From positions 1 through 64,000 of the forward strand of contig CABQIM010000001.1 of assembly GCA_902464375.1 (NCBI GenBank): a DNA stretch of 64,000 nt. Direction: 5' to 3'. Made by a program: the position numbers and the translations under genes. Of this stretch, positions 52,151 to 61,198 are shown one piece after another. Position 1 is the stretch's first letter. Each line of letters opens with the position of its first letter. The stretch is from an uncultured bacterium (GTDB lineage Bacteria > Cyanobacteriota > Vampirovibrionia > Gastranaerophilales > Gastranaerophilaceae). The notes beneath the pieces were generated by a model. It had not been told where the DNA came from, did no database searches, and saw only the letters and a list, made by a program, of their open reading frames with translations.

Positions 52151-54823
52151 TTATTTTAAAGATTCAATCAAATCTTCAATAACTTTTTGTTGAGCAGAAA
52201 TTTCAGCAATTCTCGCATTGGTTTGTTCAACAAGTTCTTTAGGAGCATTTGCAACAAACTTTTCGTTCTTCATTCTGCCTTCAAGAGAATTCTTTTCATT
52301 TGTCAATTTGTCCAATTTTTTCTCTTGACGTTTGATTTCTGATTCCAAATCAATCAAATCAGCTAGCGGAACAATTAGTTTTGAAGCTGAAACAACAGCA
52401 GTTGCAGATTTTGGAGGCACTGGAGCATCCATTTGAGCATAACTTATGTTGTTAACTTTTGCTAATCTATGGATATATGGTTCGATTTCTGTAAAAATAT
52501 CTTTTTCTGCTTTATCAGCTCTGATTTCAACATCAACAGTTGCAGAAGTTGGAATATTGAAGCTTTGTCTTACGTTTCTCAAAGATGTGATTGTATCAAA
52601 TACAAGCTTCATTTCTACAGCTTCTTTAGGGAAGCTCAAACCTTCTTCATATACCGGATATTTTGCGATAATCAAAGCTTCCGGTGCATCAACATCACTA
52701 CCAAATCCACTTACACCCTTAACTCCTTGCCATACTTGTTCGGTAATATGTGGCATAATAGGATGAAGCATTCTCAATGACATATCAAGAACGTATCTCA
52801 AAACTCTTTGAGTGTTCATTTTTAATTCAGGATCTTGAAGTTGAATTTTAGCAATTTCAACATACCAGTCACAGTATTCACTACGGAAGAAATCATATAG
52901 AGTGTGAGCGATTTCACCAATTCTATACTCTTTCATATTCTCATTAACTGTTTTTGCGGTTTCATTAAGTTGGTTCAAAATCCATTTATCAACAAGTGTT
53001 AATTTAGACTTATCAATTGGCTGGTTATCAACACCTTCAAGGTTCATAAGTACAAATCTTGAAGCATTCCAAAGTTTATTTGCGAAATTTCTTCCATATT
53101 CAAATCTTTCGTCAGAAACCTTGATATCTTGACCACCATAAGTACAAAGAGATGTCATTGTAAATCTCAAAGCATCACAGCCGTATTTATCAATGATTTG
53201 TACAGGGTCAATAGTGTTGCCTTTTGATTTAGACATCTTTTGACCTTTTTCATCTCTAATAAGACCGTGGATATAGACTTTTGAGAATGGTGCCTTACCA
53301 GTGAATTCCAAACCCATTGTAATCATTCTTGCAACCCAGAAAAAGATAATATCAAAACCGGTTACAAGAACTGATGTTGGATAGAATTTTTTGAAATCAT
53401 CTGTTTCGGCATTAGGAAATCCCATTGTTGAGAATGGCCACAAACCTGATGAGAACCAAGTATCAAGACAATCACTGTCTTGTACATAATTTTCAGGATC
53501 TGGATTTTCCTTAGCTACAACCATTTCACCTGTTACTTTATGATAATAAGCTGGTATTTGATGTCCCCACCATAATTGTCTTGAAATACACCAATCTCTG
53601 ATATTTTCCATCCAGCCTAAATAGTTCTTTTCCCATCTTTCAGGTATAAATTCTATTCTGCCGTCTTTTACTGCTGCAATTGCTTCTTTAGCAAGTGGAG
53701 CCATTTTTACAAACCATTGTTCAGAAAGAAGCGGTTCAATAGTTGTGTTACATCTTTGACATTTACCAACATTGTGTTCGTGGTCTTTCACACGCAACAA
53801 GAAATTGTTGTAGCTTAGCATATCAACAATCTTCTTACGAGCTTCATATCTATCAAGACCTTGATATTCAAGAGGTACTTCAGCACAAGCCTTCATTTTG
53901 CCTTCTTCATCAAGAACCCAAATAGGTTTAAAGTTATGACGTTTACCAACTTCATAATCGTTAGGATCGTGTGCAGGAGTGATTTTTACAGCACCTGTAC
54001 CGAATGACTTATCTACATATTCATCAGCAATAATAGGTATTTGACGACCTGAAAGCGGAATCATTACAGTTTTGCCGATTAATTCTGAATATTTTTTATC
54101 AGAAGGGTGAACCGCAATCGCAACATCACCAAACATAGTTTCAGGACGCGTTGTTGCAACAATAATTGCACCTGATTCTCCAACAAGTGGATAAGAAATT
54201 TCCCACATATGTCCTTGTTCTGTTTCGTATTCTGTTTCGATATCAGAAATTGCAGATTGACAACGAGGGCACCAGTTTACAATATATGCACCTTTATAAA
54301 TTAATCCTTTGTTATAAAGAGTAACAAAAACTTCTTTTACAGCTTCTGAACAGCCTTCATCAAAAGTGAATCTTTCTCTTGAACGGTCAAAAGATGCACC
54401 CAATCTTCTAAATTGGTTTAGAATTGCAGATTTATGTTCATTTGCCCATTTCCATGTGCGTTTCAAGAATTCTTCTCTACCGATATCGTGACGAGTTAAG
54501 CCTTCTTTTCTAAGCTGTTTTTCGACAACTGCTTGAGTTGCAATACCAGCGTGGTCAGTACCCGGAAGCCAAAGAGCCTCATAACCGCTCATTCTGTGAT
54601 AACGAGTTAAAATATCTTGTAAAGTTCCATCTAGTGCGTGTCCCATGTGCAAAACACCGGTAACATTTGGTGGTGGTATTACAATTGTGAAAGGTGGCTT
54701 CTTAGAATGTGCATCAGCTTTAAAATAACCGCCATCTTCCCAAAATTTATACATCTTTTCTTCTGTAGATTTAGCATCATAAACAGTTGGCAAATCTTCA
54801 ATTTTTATCTTTGTTTCTGTCAT
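52151..54823 (-). CDS. valS: Valyl-tRNA synthetase
   Basis: Class I synthetase charging tRNA-Val, 890 residues. HIGH motif as HMGH in PPPNVTGVLHMGHAL; KMSKS in KMSKSKGNTIDP; editing domain with VATTRPETMFGD; a zinc-like CxxC pair (WCPRCQSA and VGKCQRCN); C-terminal coiled coil (LESEIKRQEKKLDKLTNEKN) that contacts the tRNA. The start is the ATG after GAGGGATTAAT; a longer ORF begins ten codons before this site and is not used. Confidence 0.97.
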   Translation of the reverse strand: MTETKIKIEDLPTVYDAKSTEEKMYKFWEDGGYFKADAHSKKPPFTIVIPPPNVTGVLHMGHALDGTLQDILTRYHRMSGYEALWLPGTDHAGIATQAVVEKQLRKEGLTRHDIGREEFLKRTWKWANEHKSAILNQFRRLGASFDRSRERFTFDEGCSEAVKEVFVTLYNKGLIYKGAYIVNWCPRCQSAISDIETEYETEQGHMWEISYPLVGESGAIIVATTRPETMFGDVAIAVHPSDKKYSELIGKTVMIPLSGRQIPIIADEYVDKSFGTGAVKITPAHDPNDYEVGKRHNFKPIWVLDEEGKMKACAEVPLEYQGLDRYEARKKIVDMLSYNNFLLRVKDHEHNVGKCQRCNTTIEPLLSEQWFVKMAPLAKEAIAAVKDGRIEFIPERWEKNYLGWMENIRDWCISRQLWWGHQIPAYYHKVTGEMVVAKENPDPENYVQDSDCLDTWFSSGLWPFSTMGFPNAETDDFKKFYPTSVLVTGFDIIFFWVARMITMGLEFTGKAPFSKVYIHGLIRDEKGQKMSKSKGNTIDPVQIIDKYGCDALRFTMTSLCTYGGQDIKVSDERFEYGRNFANKLWNASRFVLMNLEGVDNQPIDKSKLTLVDKWILNQLNETAKTVNENMKEYRIGEIAHTLYDFFRSEYCDWYVEIAKIQLQDPELKMNTQRVLRYVLDMSLRMLHPIMPHITEQVWQGVKGVSGFGSDVDAPEALIIAKYPVYEEGLSFPKEAVEMKLVFDTITSLRNVRQSFNIPTSATVDVEIRADKAEKDIFTEIEPYIHRLAKVNNISYAQMDAPVPPKSATAVVSASKLIVPLADLIDLESEIKRQEKKLDKLTNEKNSLEGRMKNEKFVANAPKELVEQTNARIAEISAQQKVIEDLIESLK

Positions 54824-54911
54824 ATTAATCCCTCGCTCGTGTAAATATAACAATAGAGTAACATAAAAATAAAAGTATTAAAATAACCGATGACTTTTTT
54901 CAAATTATTGT

Positions 54912-54917
54912 TATAAT
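54912..54917 (+). promoter_or_regulatory. TATAAT box six bases before ATG (leaderless start)
   Basis: TATAAT, six bases, then the ATG at 54924; no Shine-Dalgarno. ATGACT at 54890-54895 is a weak -35 with a 16-bp spacer. Confidence 0.65.
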
Positions 54918-54923
54918 ATCTTT

Positions 54924-55424
54924 ATGAAGATTTTTAAACGAGCTTTAATTTTATTATTTGCATTTTTTTGTCTAACTCCTGTTTTAGCAGAAGAATTCAC
55001 ACTAAAAGCCGGAGTATCAGTTAATGATATACCCAAAGCTTTCTTTGGCAGTTGGAGGGTTATAGCAAAATTAGAAGATTCAAACAGCTATGGTACTTTT
55101 AAACCACAGAGTATAGATTTTTGGACACTATCAAGAGTCGGAGACAAAGTAACTTTATCAAATCCATTCACAGGTGCTAACGCAGAAGTATCTCTTAAAA
55201 CGGTTGAAGGAAATTTGATAGTTTTTTCAAAAAAAGCCCCATATGATAATAAAATATTAACAGACACAATTACCCTAAGACTTTCGGACAACAACTTTAG
55301 CGGAATAAATACTTTGAGTCTTGAATCATACTCGCTTGTTGATAATCACCTTATGAAAACAGAAACAGCAAGGTATGTTATTAAAGGTGAAAAAATTTCC
55401 GGAGAAAGTGTTTTAGGGAAATAG
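54924..55424 (+). CDS. Exported protein of unknown function
   Basis: 166 residues with signal peptide MKIFKRALILLFAFFCLTPVLA. The mature part is beta-rich: KAFFGSWRVIAKLEDSN, WTLSRVGDKVTLSNPFTGANAEVS, and alternating strands to the C-terminus, in the style of a lipocalin or small beta barrel. No Cys in the mature part. Begins 6 bases after a TATAAT. I do not recognise the family; the location is likely periplasmic. Confidence 0.75.
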   Translation: MKIFKRALILLFAFFCLTPVLAEEFTLKAGVSVNDIPKAFFGSWRVIAKLEDSNSYGTFKPQSIDFWTLSRVGDKVTLSNPFTGANAEVSLKTVEGNLIVFSKKAPYDNKILTDTITLRLSDNNFSGINTLSLESYSLVDNHLMKTETARYVIKGEKISGESVLGK

Positions 55425-55477
55425 ACCCTACTTAATAATTTGACACATCTTTCTTTTAGCGGTATTCTGAAATGGTT

Positions 55478-56713
55478 ATGAAAAAGTCGGGATGGGTTAA
55501 GTTTACACTAATATTATTAGGAGCACTATTTTATTTTGTTGCGAATTTTCAAAGAATAGCAATTCCTGGGGCAGTTTTTGATGTCTTACAACAGGAATTA
55601 TCCGTAACTGCTCCATATATAACTGCGTTTGGCGCAATATTTATGTATATTTATGCGTTCAACCAGCTTGTAATAGGAGTTCTGGTTGATAGATTCGGTG
55701 GCTTAAGAGTAATGTTCGCAGGCGGCGCTATCCTTGGACTCGGTGCATTGTTATTTCCGATTTCATCAAATTTACCTTTGATGTATTTTTCAAGAGTCCT
55801 TGTAGGACTTGGTGGTAGTACTTTTTACCTAAGTTTGATTAGAGAATTAAGAGAATTTTTCTCAGATAAAAACTTTGGGATTGCGATTTCCGTAATGCTT
55901 TGTATCGGTTATTGCGGTGGCATTGCCGCAAATGCACCATTCGTATTTATGATGCAATATATTAACTGGAAAGAAATTCTACTTGTAATAGGCGGTATTG
56001 TTGCAGCTGGAGTATTATTATTCGCACTTCTTTCGACAAAAATTAAATTTCCAGAAATTAACGAAAATGTAAAATTAAGAACATTACCATTCCGATTAGT
56101 TTTGCATAAAAAACACAACAGAAATTTATTCAGTTTTGCTTGCTGCAATTTCGGAATATCATACGCTATTCAAGCTATAATCGGGAAAAAGTTTTTAGAA
56201 GATTTTTGTATGATGGCACCTTCAAAAGCTTCTGTTGTTCTATCTATAATGGCAGTCATCGCTGCGATTTTTAATATAATTAACGCTTCTTTCTGCAAAA
56301 TGTGCCACAACCATAGAGTTATGTTTTTAAAAAATGCTTCTGTTATAACATTTATAAGCTTATTAATAATATGTTTATGTTTGATATTTAATATACGAAC
56401 CGGATACATTGCCCTTATATTCTTTGTTCTAGCTGGAAATGCAAGTCTAACATCTCTTTTAGTACCGGTTCTGCACCTTACAAATAGGAAAATGGTATCC
56501 GGTACGGCAGTTAGCATTATGAACTTCTGTTTCTTTATGATGGTGGGTTTTTTAGGCACTGCAATGGGATTTTTGCTAAACTTATTTACTCCGGAAAAAG
56601 TCGGCAATGTAATTGTTTACTCAAACAAATCATACTTAGCAGTATTCGGAATGTTTTTCTTGATAAGCGTATTTGAATTATACAAGGCAAGAAAACTTTC
56701 CAACAAATATTAG
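55478..56713 (+). CDS. MFS transporter
   Basis: Major facilitator protein of 411 residues with about 12 spans. YAFNQLVIGVLVDRFGGLRVM is the loop 2-3 motif (GxLaDrxGgr), and FSRVLVGLGGSTFYLSLIRELREFF resembles the GlpT/nitrate-type group. Substrate unknown. The ORF opens at ATG 55472, but the second ATG (MKKSG) is preferred because TATTCT (55463-55468) lies only 3 bases before the first; no Shine-Dalgarno is present. Its end overlaps the convergent coaE by 4 bp. Confidence 0.88.
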   Translation: MKKSGWVKFTLILLGALFYFVANFQRIAIPGAVFDVLQQELSVTAPYITAFGAIFMYIYAFNQLVIGVLVDRFGGLRVMFAGGAILGLGALLFPISSNLPLMYFSRVLVGLGGSTFYLSLIRELREFFSDKNFGIAISVMLCIGYCGGIAANAPFVFMMQYINWKEILLVIGGIVAAGVLLFALLSTKIKFPEINENVKLRTLPFRLVLHKKHNRNLFSFACCNFGISYAIQAIIGKKFLEDFCMMAPSKASVVLSIMAVIAAIFNIINASFCKMCHNHRVMFLKNASVITFISLLIICLCLIFNIRTGYIALIFFVLAGNASLTSLLVPVLHLTNRKMVSGTAVSIMNFCFFMMVGFLGTAMGFLLNLFTPEKVGNVIVYSNKSYLAVFGMFFLISVFELYKARKLSNKY

Positions 56714-57264
56714 CCCAAATTTTTTATAAGTTCTAAAACTTGTGCTTTTAAATCTTCTTTTGAAGAATTGTTATTTAAAACAAAGTCGGATTTTTTAATT
56801 TTATCTTCTTGTGGAAGTTGAGAGTCCATGCGTTTTTTGGCATACTCTTCTGTATAATTATTTCTTTTTATAAGACGTTGAAGCCTTAAATTATCGTCAC
56901 ATTGAACAAAAACAATTTTGTCAAACAAAGTTTCAAAACCTGTTTCAAAAAGAAGCGGAATAGATATAAAAATAATATTTTTGTTTGATGAAGGTGCTAT
57001 AAGCCCCGCAATATTTTTCTCTGTTTCAATTCCATTAAACACATTAATAATTTCTTGCTTGACTTTGGGGTGTATAAATTCCTCTAACTCTTTTAAAGCC
57101 TTCGGGTTTGAAAATACTTTTTCACCAAGAGCTTTTCTATCGACGTTTCCAAGAATAGCATGAGCAATTTTATCAACATCATATACAGGATAAAATTGTG
57201 AAACGATTTTTTCTACTTCAGACTTTCCTGACGCAATATTACCCGTTATCGCAACTTTTAGCAT
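56710..57264 (-). CDS. coaE: Dephospho-CoA kinase
   Basis: Last step of coenzyme A synthesis: phosphorylates the 3'-OH of dephospho-CoA. P-loop GNIASGKSE (Gly8-Ser15), CoA-domain sequence YDVDKIAHAIL, FIHPKV, IPLLFETGFETLFDKIVFV and RNNYTEEYAKKRMDSQLP. 184 residues. GAGGG precedes the ATG. Third gene of the ybgC-rluB-coaE operon; overlaps rluB by 26 bp. Confidence 0.94.
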   Translation of the reverse strand: MLKVAITGNIASGKSEVEKIVSQFYPVYDVDKIAHAILGNVDRKALGEKVFSNPKALKELEEFIHPKVKQEIINVFNGIETEKNIAGLIAPSSNKNIIFISIPLLFETGFETLFDKIVFVQCDDNLRLQRLIKRNNYTEEYAKKRMDSQLPQEDKIKKSDFVLNNNSSKEDLKAQVLELIKNLG

Positions 57265-58000
57265 ATTCCCTCTTGATTTTTGCGATATAGGCTTTTAATT
57301 CTTTAACTTGTTTTGGTTTAATAGCCTTAACTTCGCCACGCTTTAAACCTTCAATTGTTAAAGTTGCATGTTGAATTCTTTTTAAGCTTTCTACTTCAAA
57401 TCCAAGTTTAGCAAACATTTTACGGATTTGTCTGTTAATACCTTGATATAATACTACTTGAATCTCAGAAGATTTAGAAGTTATTTCTATTGGTAAAGTT
57501 TCAGCATAAGCGGTTTTCTTTTCGCCGGAATCTGTCTCAATTACAATACCATTGACCATTTTTTCAGCATCTTCAGGAGTGAATTTGCCATTAATGTGAA
57601 CAAGGTAAACTTTTGGAACTTTGATAGACGGATGCGTCATTTCATTAATAAACTCACCATCATTAGTCAAAATAATTAATCCGGTAGACTCTTTATCCAA
57701 TCTGCCAACAGGTTTTAGGTGCCTTAATTCTTGTGGAATAATATCATAAATAGTTTTTCTGTTTTTTTCATCAGAGGCTGTCGTAATATAGCCTGCCGGT
57801 TTATAAAATTTGTAATATTCCAACTTCTGTGGTTTTACAAGCTTATTGTCAACATAGACTTTGTCTTTTTCACGCACATGAAAACCCAATTGGTCAATGA
57901 CTTTGTCATTAACTCGAACTCGACCTTCCAGAATAATTTCATCAGCTTTTCTTCTGGAGCAAATCCCAGCAGAAGCTAAATATTTATTTAACCTTGGCAT
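57239..58000 (-). CDS. rluB: 23S/16S rRNA pseudouridine synthase, RluB/RsuA family
   Basis: 253 residues: N-terminal S4 RNA-binding domain (RLNKYLASAGICSRRKADEI) then the RsuA-type catalytic domain with Asp102 in GRLDKESTGL. KLVKPQKLEYYKFYKPAGYIT and INRQIRKMFAKLGF match the family. It probably modifies 23S rRNA, although RluB and RluE/F are hard to tell apart by eye. It overlaps the thioesterase upstream by 13 bp and coaE downstream. Confidence 0.92.
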   Translation of the reverse strand: MPRLNKYLASAGICSRRKADEIILEGRVRVNDKVIDQLGFHVREKDKVYVDNKLVKPQKLEYYKFYKPAGYITTASDEKNRKTIYDIIPQELRHLKPVGRLDKESTGLIILTNDGEFINEMTHPSIKVPKVYLVHINGKFTPEDAEKMVNGIVIETDSGEKKTAYAETLPIEITSKSSEIQVVLYQGINRQIRKMFAKLGFEVESLKRIQHATLTIEGLKRGEVKAIKPKQVKELKAYIAKIKREYAKSCDNG

Positions 58001-58404
58001 ACTTCAACCTTATTAAATGCATTAACAATTGCTTCCGGTAATTTTCTGTAAATTGAACCGTCATTATGGATTGCAACTACTTCAAATTCTGCTTTAATAA
58101 ACAATTTACCATCAGCTTTGTTACGGATAATTTGTTCAAATGTTACACGAATTGGAGAAATTTCTTTAATAGAAGTTTCTATAATTACAACATCGTTTAA
58201 CCTAGCAGAAGCCTTGTAACGCACATTCATATTAGTAACAGGCATTGCAATATCTTGTGCTTCTAAATTGATTAAGTTTAGTCCTGCTTCTTCGCACAAC
58301 TCAACTCTGCCCATTTCCATCCATCTAAGGTAGGAACCATGCCAGACTACACCATAAGCATCTGTGTCTGAATAATAAACTTTTTGTTCTAATATATTTT
58401 TCAT
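57988..58404 (-). CDS. Acyl-CoA thioesterase, YbgC/4HBT family
   Basis: 138-residue hot-dog thioesterase. The signature VYYSDTDAYGVVWHGSYLRW holds the catalytic Asp15; RYKASARLNDVVIIET follows. In other bacteria YbgC sits with Tol-Pal; here it heads an operon with rluB and coaE. A TATAAT box ends six bases before the ATG and there is no Shine-Dalgarno. Substrate chain length cannot be read. Confidence 0.9.
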   Translation of the reverse strand: MKNILEQKVYYSDTDAYGVVWHGSYLRWMEMGRVELCEEAGLNLINLEAQDIAMPVTNMNVRYKASARLNDVVIIETSIKEISPIRVTFEQIIRNKADGKLFIKAEFEVVAIHNDGSIYRKLPEAIVNAFNKVEVCQG

Positions 58405-58410
58405 ACGGTT

Positions 58411-58416
58411 ATTATA
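58411..58416 (-). promoter_or_regulatory. TATAAT box six bases before ybgC ATG (leaderless start)
   Basis: Minus-strand TATAAT-AACCGT-ATG, no Shine-Dalgarno. A TTACAA 17 bp upstream is a weak -35. Confidence 0.65.
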
Positions 58417-58461
58417 TCATGATATAATTAATTTTGTAACAATTATAAAAATAATGACAAC

Positions 58462-58562
58462 AAAAATTCCTCCCTTATTAGAGAGGTTAGATGGGTTTCA
58501 TCCCGTAGGGAAAATATAAATTAATACCCATCCCAGCCTTCCCTAATAAGGGAAGGAGCATC
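58462..58562. repeat. Intergenic inverted repeat CCTTCCCTAATAAGGGAAGG type
   Basis: CCTCCCTTATTAGAGAGG and, about 75 bp later, CCTTCCCTAATAAGGGAAGG, with ATGGGTTTCATCCCG between. A single ACCTTCCCTAAAAAGGGAAG recurs at about 61962. Similar in design to the other palindromic modules here. Confidence 0.55.
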
Positions 58563-58596
58563 CCCTATTCCATGTATAAAGTAAGGAGAACTTTTT

Positions 58597-58980
58597 ATGA
58601 AATTTTTACACACAATGGTTAGAGTTAAGGACATTGAAAAATCCTTAAAATTTTACACAGAAGTTTTGAACATGAAACTTGACCACAAAAAGAGATTAGA
58701 AGATTGCTGGTTATATTTCTTATCAGATGAAGAAAATACTTGCCAAATCGAATTAACTTACAATGATGAAACACCTAGTGATGGTTATGAATTAGGTTCA
58801 GGTTTCGGTCATTTTGCTTTTTCAGTGGACTCTTTATCAGAATTTACAAAAAAAATCGAAAAACTCGGCTATGAATATCTTTATGAACCATTTGATTTAA
58901 ACGGCAAAGGTTCAATGATTGCATTTATTAAAGATCCTGACGGTTATGAGATAGAACTGATTGAAAAGGTGCAGTGGTAG
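58597..58980 (+). CDS. gloA: Lactoylglutathione lyase (glyoxalase I) family
   Basis: 127-residue VOC-fold metalloenzyme that isomerises the hemithioacetal of methylglyoxal. The metal ligands of E. coli GloA are all in place: His5, Glu52, His72 and Glu120. TMVRVKDIEKSLKFYTEVL and DPDGYEIELIE are typical. AAGGAG precedes the ATG. A bidirectional terminator follows. Whether glutathione or another thiol is the co-substrate in this organism is not visible. Confidence 0.93.
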   Translation: MKFLHTMVRVKDIEKSLKFYTEVLNMKLDHKKRLEDCWLYFLSDEENTCQIELTYNDETPSDGYELGSGFGHFAFSVDSLSEFTKKIEKLGYEYLYEPFDLNGKGSMIAFIKDPDGYEIELIEKVQW

Positions 58981-58987
58981 AATTAAT

Positions 58988-59026
58988 AAAACGGTGTAAA
59001 TCAAAATTCGACTTACACCGTTTTTT
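58988..59026. terminator. Bidirectional terminator between gloA and the 130-residue gene
   Basis: 12-bp stem AAAACGGTGTAA/TTACACCGTTTT (58988-58999 with 59013-59024) with a T run on the plus strand and As on the other side. It touches the stop of the convergent gene. Confidence 0.85.
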
Positions 59027-59417
59027 AAGTTAAGTAATCTAATATTGCTCCGCCAATTTCTTCGTTCGGGTCAAATCTACAATCTTTTGGCGGATTAATT
59101 GCATTTTGTATAAGCATTACCCATAATGGACCAAAAGCATCCGGAATTCTAGTCTTTCTATAAATACCTGCCAAGTATGTTTGAATATTAGGCGATTTCG
59201 TCTGATTATATTTTGATAGAGCGGGATATAACTCATCAATTCCATGCTCGCCCTCATCTAATTTCAGATTAAGAATATACATATCTTCCAAAACTTCATC
59301 TTCTGTTTTAGCCTGTTCAAGCGACAACTTGATTTCATCTAAGCTTTTTGTCTTAGAAGTTATCATTGGATTAAATACGCAATAATTTCTATATTGATTT
59401 GGATACGATACACTCAT
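59025..59417 (-). CDS. Unknown 130-residue protein
   Basis: Soluble, mostly helical (LDEIKLSLEQAKTEDEVLEDMYILNL; YLAGIYRKTRIPDAFGPLW) with no signal peptide. Not recognised. The ATG follows TATAAT by six bases and has no Shine-Dalgarno, so it may be transcribed from inside the 3' end of pilD, 7 bp away. The context (pilD and sigF upstream) hints at pilus or surface biology only by position. Confidence 0.7.
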   Translation of the reverse strand: MSVSYPNQYRNYCVFNPMITSKTKSLDEIKLSLEQAKTEDEVLEDMYILNLKLDEGEHGIDELYPALSKYNQTKSPNIQTYLAGIYRKTRIPDAFGPLWVMLIQNAINPPKDCRFDPNEEIGGAILDYLT

Positions 59418-59423
59418 AGACTA

Positions 59424-59429
59424 ATTATA
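59424..59429 (-). promoter_or_regulatory. TATAAT box six bases before ATG (leaderless start)
   Basis: Minus-strand TATAAT-TAGTCT-ATG with no Shine-Dalgarno, overlapping the stop region of pilD. Confidence 0.6.
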
Positions 59430-60327
59430 TACAAAAGAATAAAAAGTATAAAGCACCTGCTGTTAAAGCCGGAACATAAGGCAAATAGTTTCTATTCTCA
59501 ACTTGTCCAATACTTTTTAAAATTGATATTACAAGGCATAAACCGGTAATAAATAAAGCTGCAAAAGAATAGTAATTTTGCCAAAGAGTTTGATATACTA
59601 AAATTGACAATATAAACAAAATACCTGCTATACAAGTAAATTTGTTATTTTGCTTATATTGATTAAAGAAAAATACCGGCAAAATAAATATCATAGATGC
59701 AATCAAACTAAAAGCCAGAACAAGCAGTACACTTTTACCAAAAATTGCACCCAAAGCGGCTGCGACGTACGTATCAGCTTCACCCATTGCTCTTGTTTTT
59801 GCAAATAGATATCCGCTGCGAGCAACAATTTCTAAGATAAGAGCTGATACAACAAGTCCGATTACAGAATACATCAAACCAAATTTTCCACCAACAAGAA
59901 AATTATATATTATTCCACTTATTCCCATTGCAATAGCCAAATTGCAATCAACAAGTTTTTCTTTTATATCAGTTCCTGTCATTATAATAAGACAAGATAT
60001 CCAGAACAGCACAAATATAGCAGTTATACTGACACCAAACTTAACAAAAGTTGCTCCAAATAGCAACATTGTAAGTAATTCTACTATTGGATATTGGATA
60101 CTGATTTTTTCTTTACAAAAATAACATTTACCACATAGCAAAATATATGATAATACCGGAATATTATGCCAAAATAAAAGCTTATTTCCACATTTTGGGC
60201 ATTTTGAAGGCGGAAAAACAATGCTTTCATTTGATAATGTGCGTAAAATTACAACATTAAAAAAACTTCCTAAGCAAAGCCCTATTATACAAATCCAAAA
60301 TAAAAAATAATGATATGTATCAATCAT
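59425..60327 (-). CDS. pilD: Prepilin peptidase (A24), PilD-like
   Basis: 300-residue bifunctional inner-membrane aspartyl protease and N-methylase of type IV pilins. The N-terminal methylase domain has CPKC (Cys43, Cys46) and CGKCYFC (Cys68, Cys71). The two catalytic Asp residues are Asp120 (MTGTDIKEKLVD) and Asp185 in GEADTYVAAALG. About eight spans. It overlaps the sigma factor gene by 8 bp, so both are on one message. It implies that pili or a type II-like system exists in this organism. Confidence 0.93.
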   Translation of the reverse strand: MIDTYHYFLFWICIIGLCLGSFFNVVILRTLSNESIVFPPSKCPKCGNKLLFWHNIPVLSYILLCGKCYFCKEKISIQYPIVELLTMLLFGATFVKFGVSITAIFVLFWISCLIIMTGTDIKEKLVDCNLAIAMGISGIIYNFLVGGKFGLMYSVIGLVVSALILEIVARSGYLFAKTRAMGEADTYVAAALGAIFGKSVLLVLAFSLIASMIFILPVFFFNQYKQNNKFTCIAGILFILSILVYQTLWQNYYSFAALFITGLCLVISILKSIGQVENRNYLPYVPALTAGALYFLFFCI

Positions 60328-61162
60328 TTGAACTTATACCCTTGTATTCTCTACCAGTAGGAATTGTATCTGTTTTATCTGCTATCATATGATATAAAAG
60401 ACTAAATGCCTTTTTCATTCTTCTTGATATCTGCATTTGTGTATAATTCAATTTTTGTGCAATCTCTTTTTGTGACATATCTTCATAATAATACATCTTA
60501 ACAAGTTTTTTACTTTCAGGCGGAAGTTTTTCTATAACATCTTTTAGAATAATTTTCATATCTTCTAAATCGCGAGTTTCTTTATAGTCACTGCTTGCAA
60601 TAACCTCTTCATACCCTAAATTATCGTCACTGGAATTATACATATCATCTAATGATATAACCGATTTTCTTCTATCAGCTTGCATAACATCATTTACGGC
60701 ACTAGATGATACATTTAGAGCTTCTGCTACATCATCATTGGTTAATTCATTCAACTCATCCAGAGTCAAAGTTTTGGTAAAATTGTTTATACGAATTGAT
60801 AGCTCCTGAATATGTCTTGGAACTCTTATCGTATTTAATTTATCACGCAAATAATGTTTAATCTCTCCGATAATTAAATAGCCGGCATAAATTTTAAAAT
60901 TGTCATTTACATCGTTTGAATAACTATCAATAGCCTTCAATAAACCAATTGAACCTGCTTGCACCAAATCCTCAATAGGGTCATAAGAACGTCTTGCAAT
61001 CGTTCTTGCAATTTTTTTAATAATAGGCAACATGCGAGAAACAATAAGTGTTTTAGCCTTAGCCTTTTTGTACTTATTGTCAGTAGTTTTGTAATCATTA
61101 AGCCATTCACTTACCAGCTCGTAAGTATTTTCACTATTATTTTTTGCCTGCTCTGTCATCAT
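60320..61162 (-). CDS. SigF/SigB-type alternative sigma factor
   Basis: RNA polymerase sigma factor of the SigB/SigF/SigG (group 3) kind, ~280 residues. Region 2: YDPIEDLVQAGSIGLLKAIDSY and YLIIGEIKHYLRDK; region 3: RVPRHIQELSIRINNF; region 4: DMSQKEIAQKLNYTQMQISRRMKKA. In Cyanobacteria SigF controls pilin and motility genes; here the next gene is a prepilin peptidase, overlapping by 8 bp. I start it at the ATG that lies six bases after TATTAT; it has no Shine-Dalgarno. Confidence 0.9.
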   Translation of the reverse strand: MMTEQAKNNSENTYELVSEWLNDYKTTDNKYKKAKAKTLIVSRMLPIIKKIARTIARRSYDPIEDLVQAGSIGLLKAIDSYSNDVNDNFKIYAGYLIIGEIKHYLRDKLNTIRVPRHIQELSIRINNFTKTLTLDELNELTNDDVAEALNVSSSAVNDVMQADRRKSVISLDDMYNSSDDNLGYEEVIASSDYKETRDLEDMKIILKDVIEKLPPESKKLVKMYYYEDMSQKEIAQKLNYTQMQISRRMKKAFSLLYHMIADKTDTIPTGREYKGISSND

Positions 61163-61168
61163 AAAAGT

Positions 61169-61197
61169 ATAATAACACGACAAAAATTCATTATCAA
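61169..61197 (-). promoter_or_regulatory. Promoter of the sigma factor gene (leaderless)
   Basis: TTGATA (-35, 61197-61192), exact 17-bp spacer, TATTAT (-10, 61174-61169), then six bases to the ATG at 61162. It fits the primary sigma factor consensus. Confidence 0.75.
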
Positions 61198-61198
61198 T

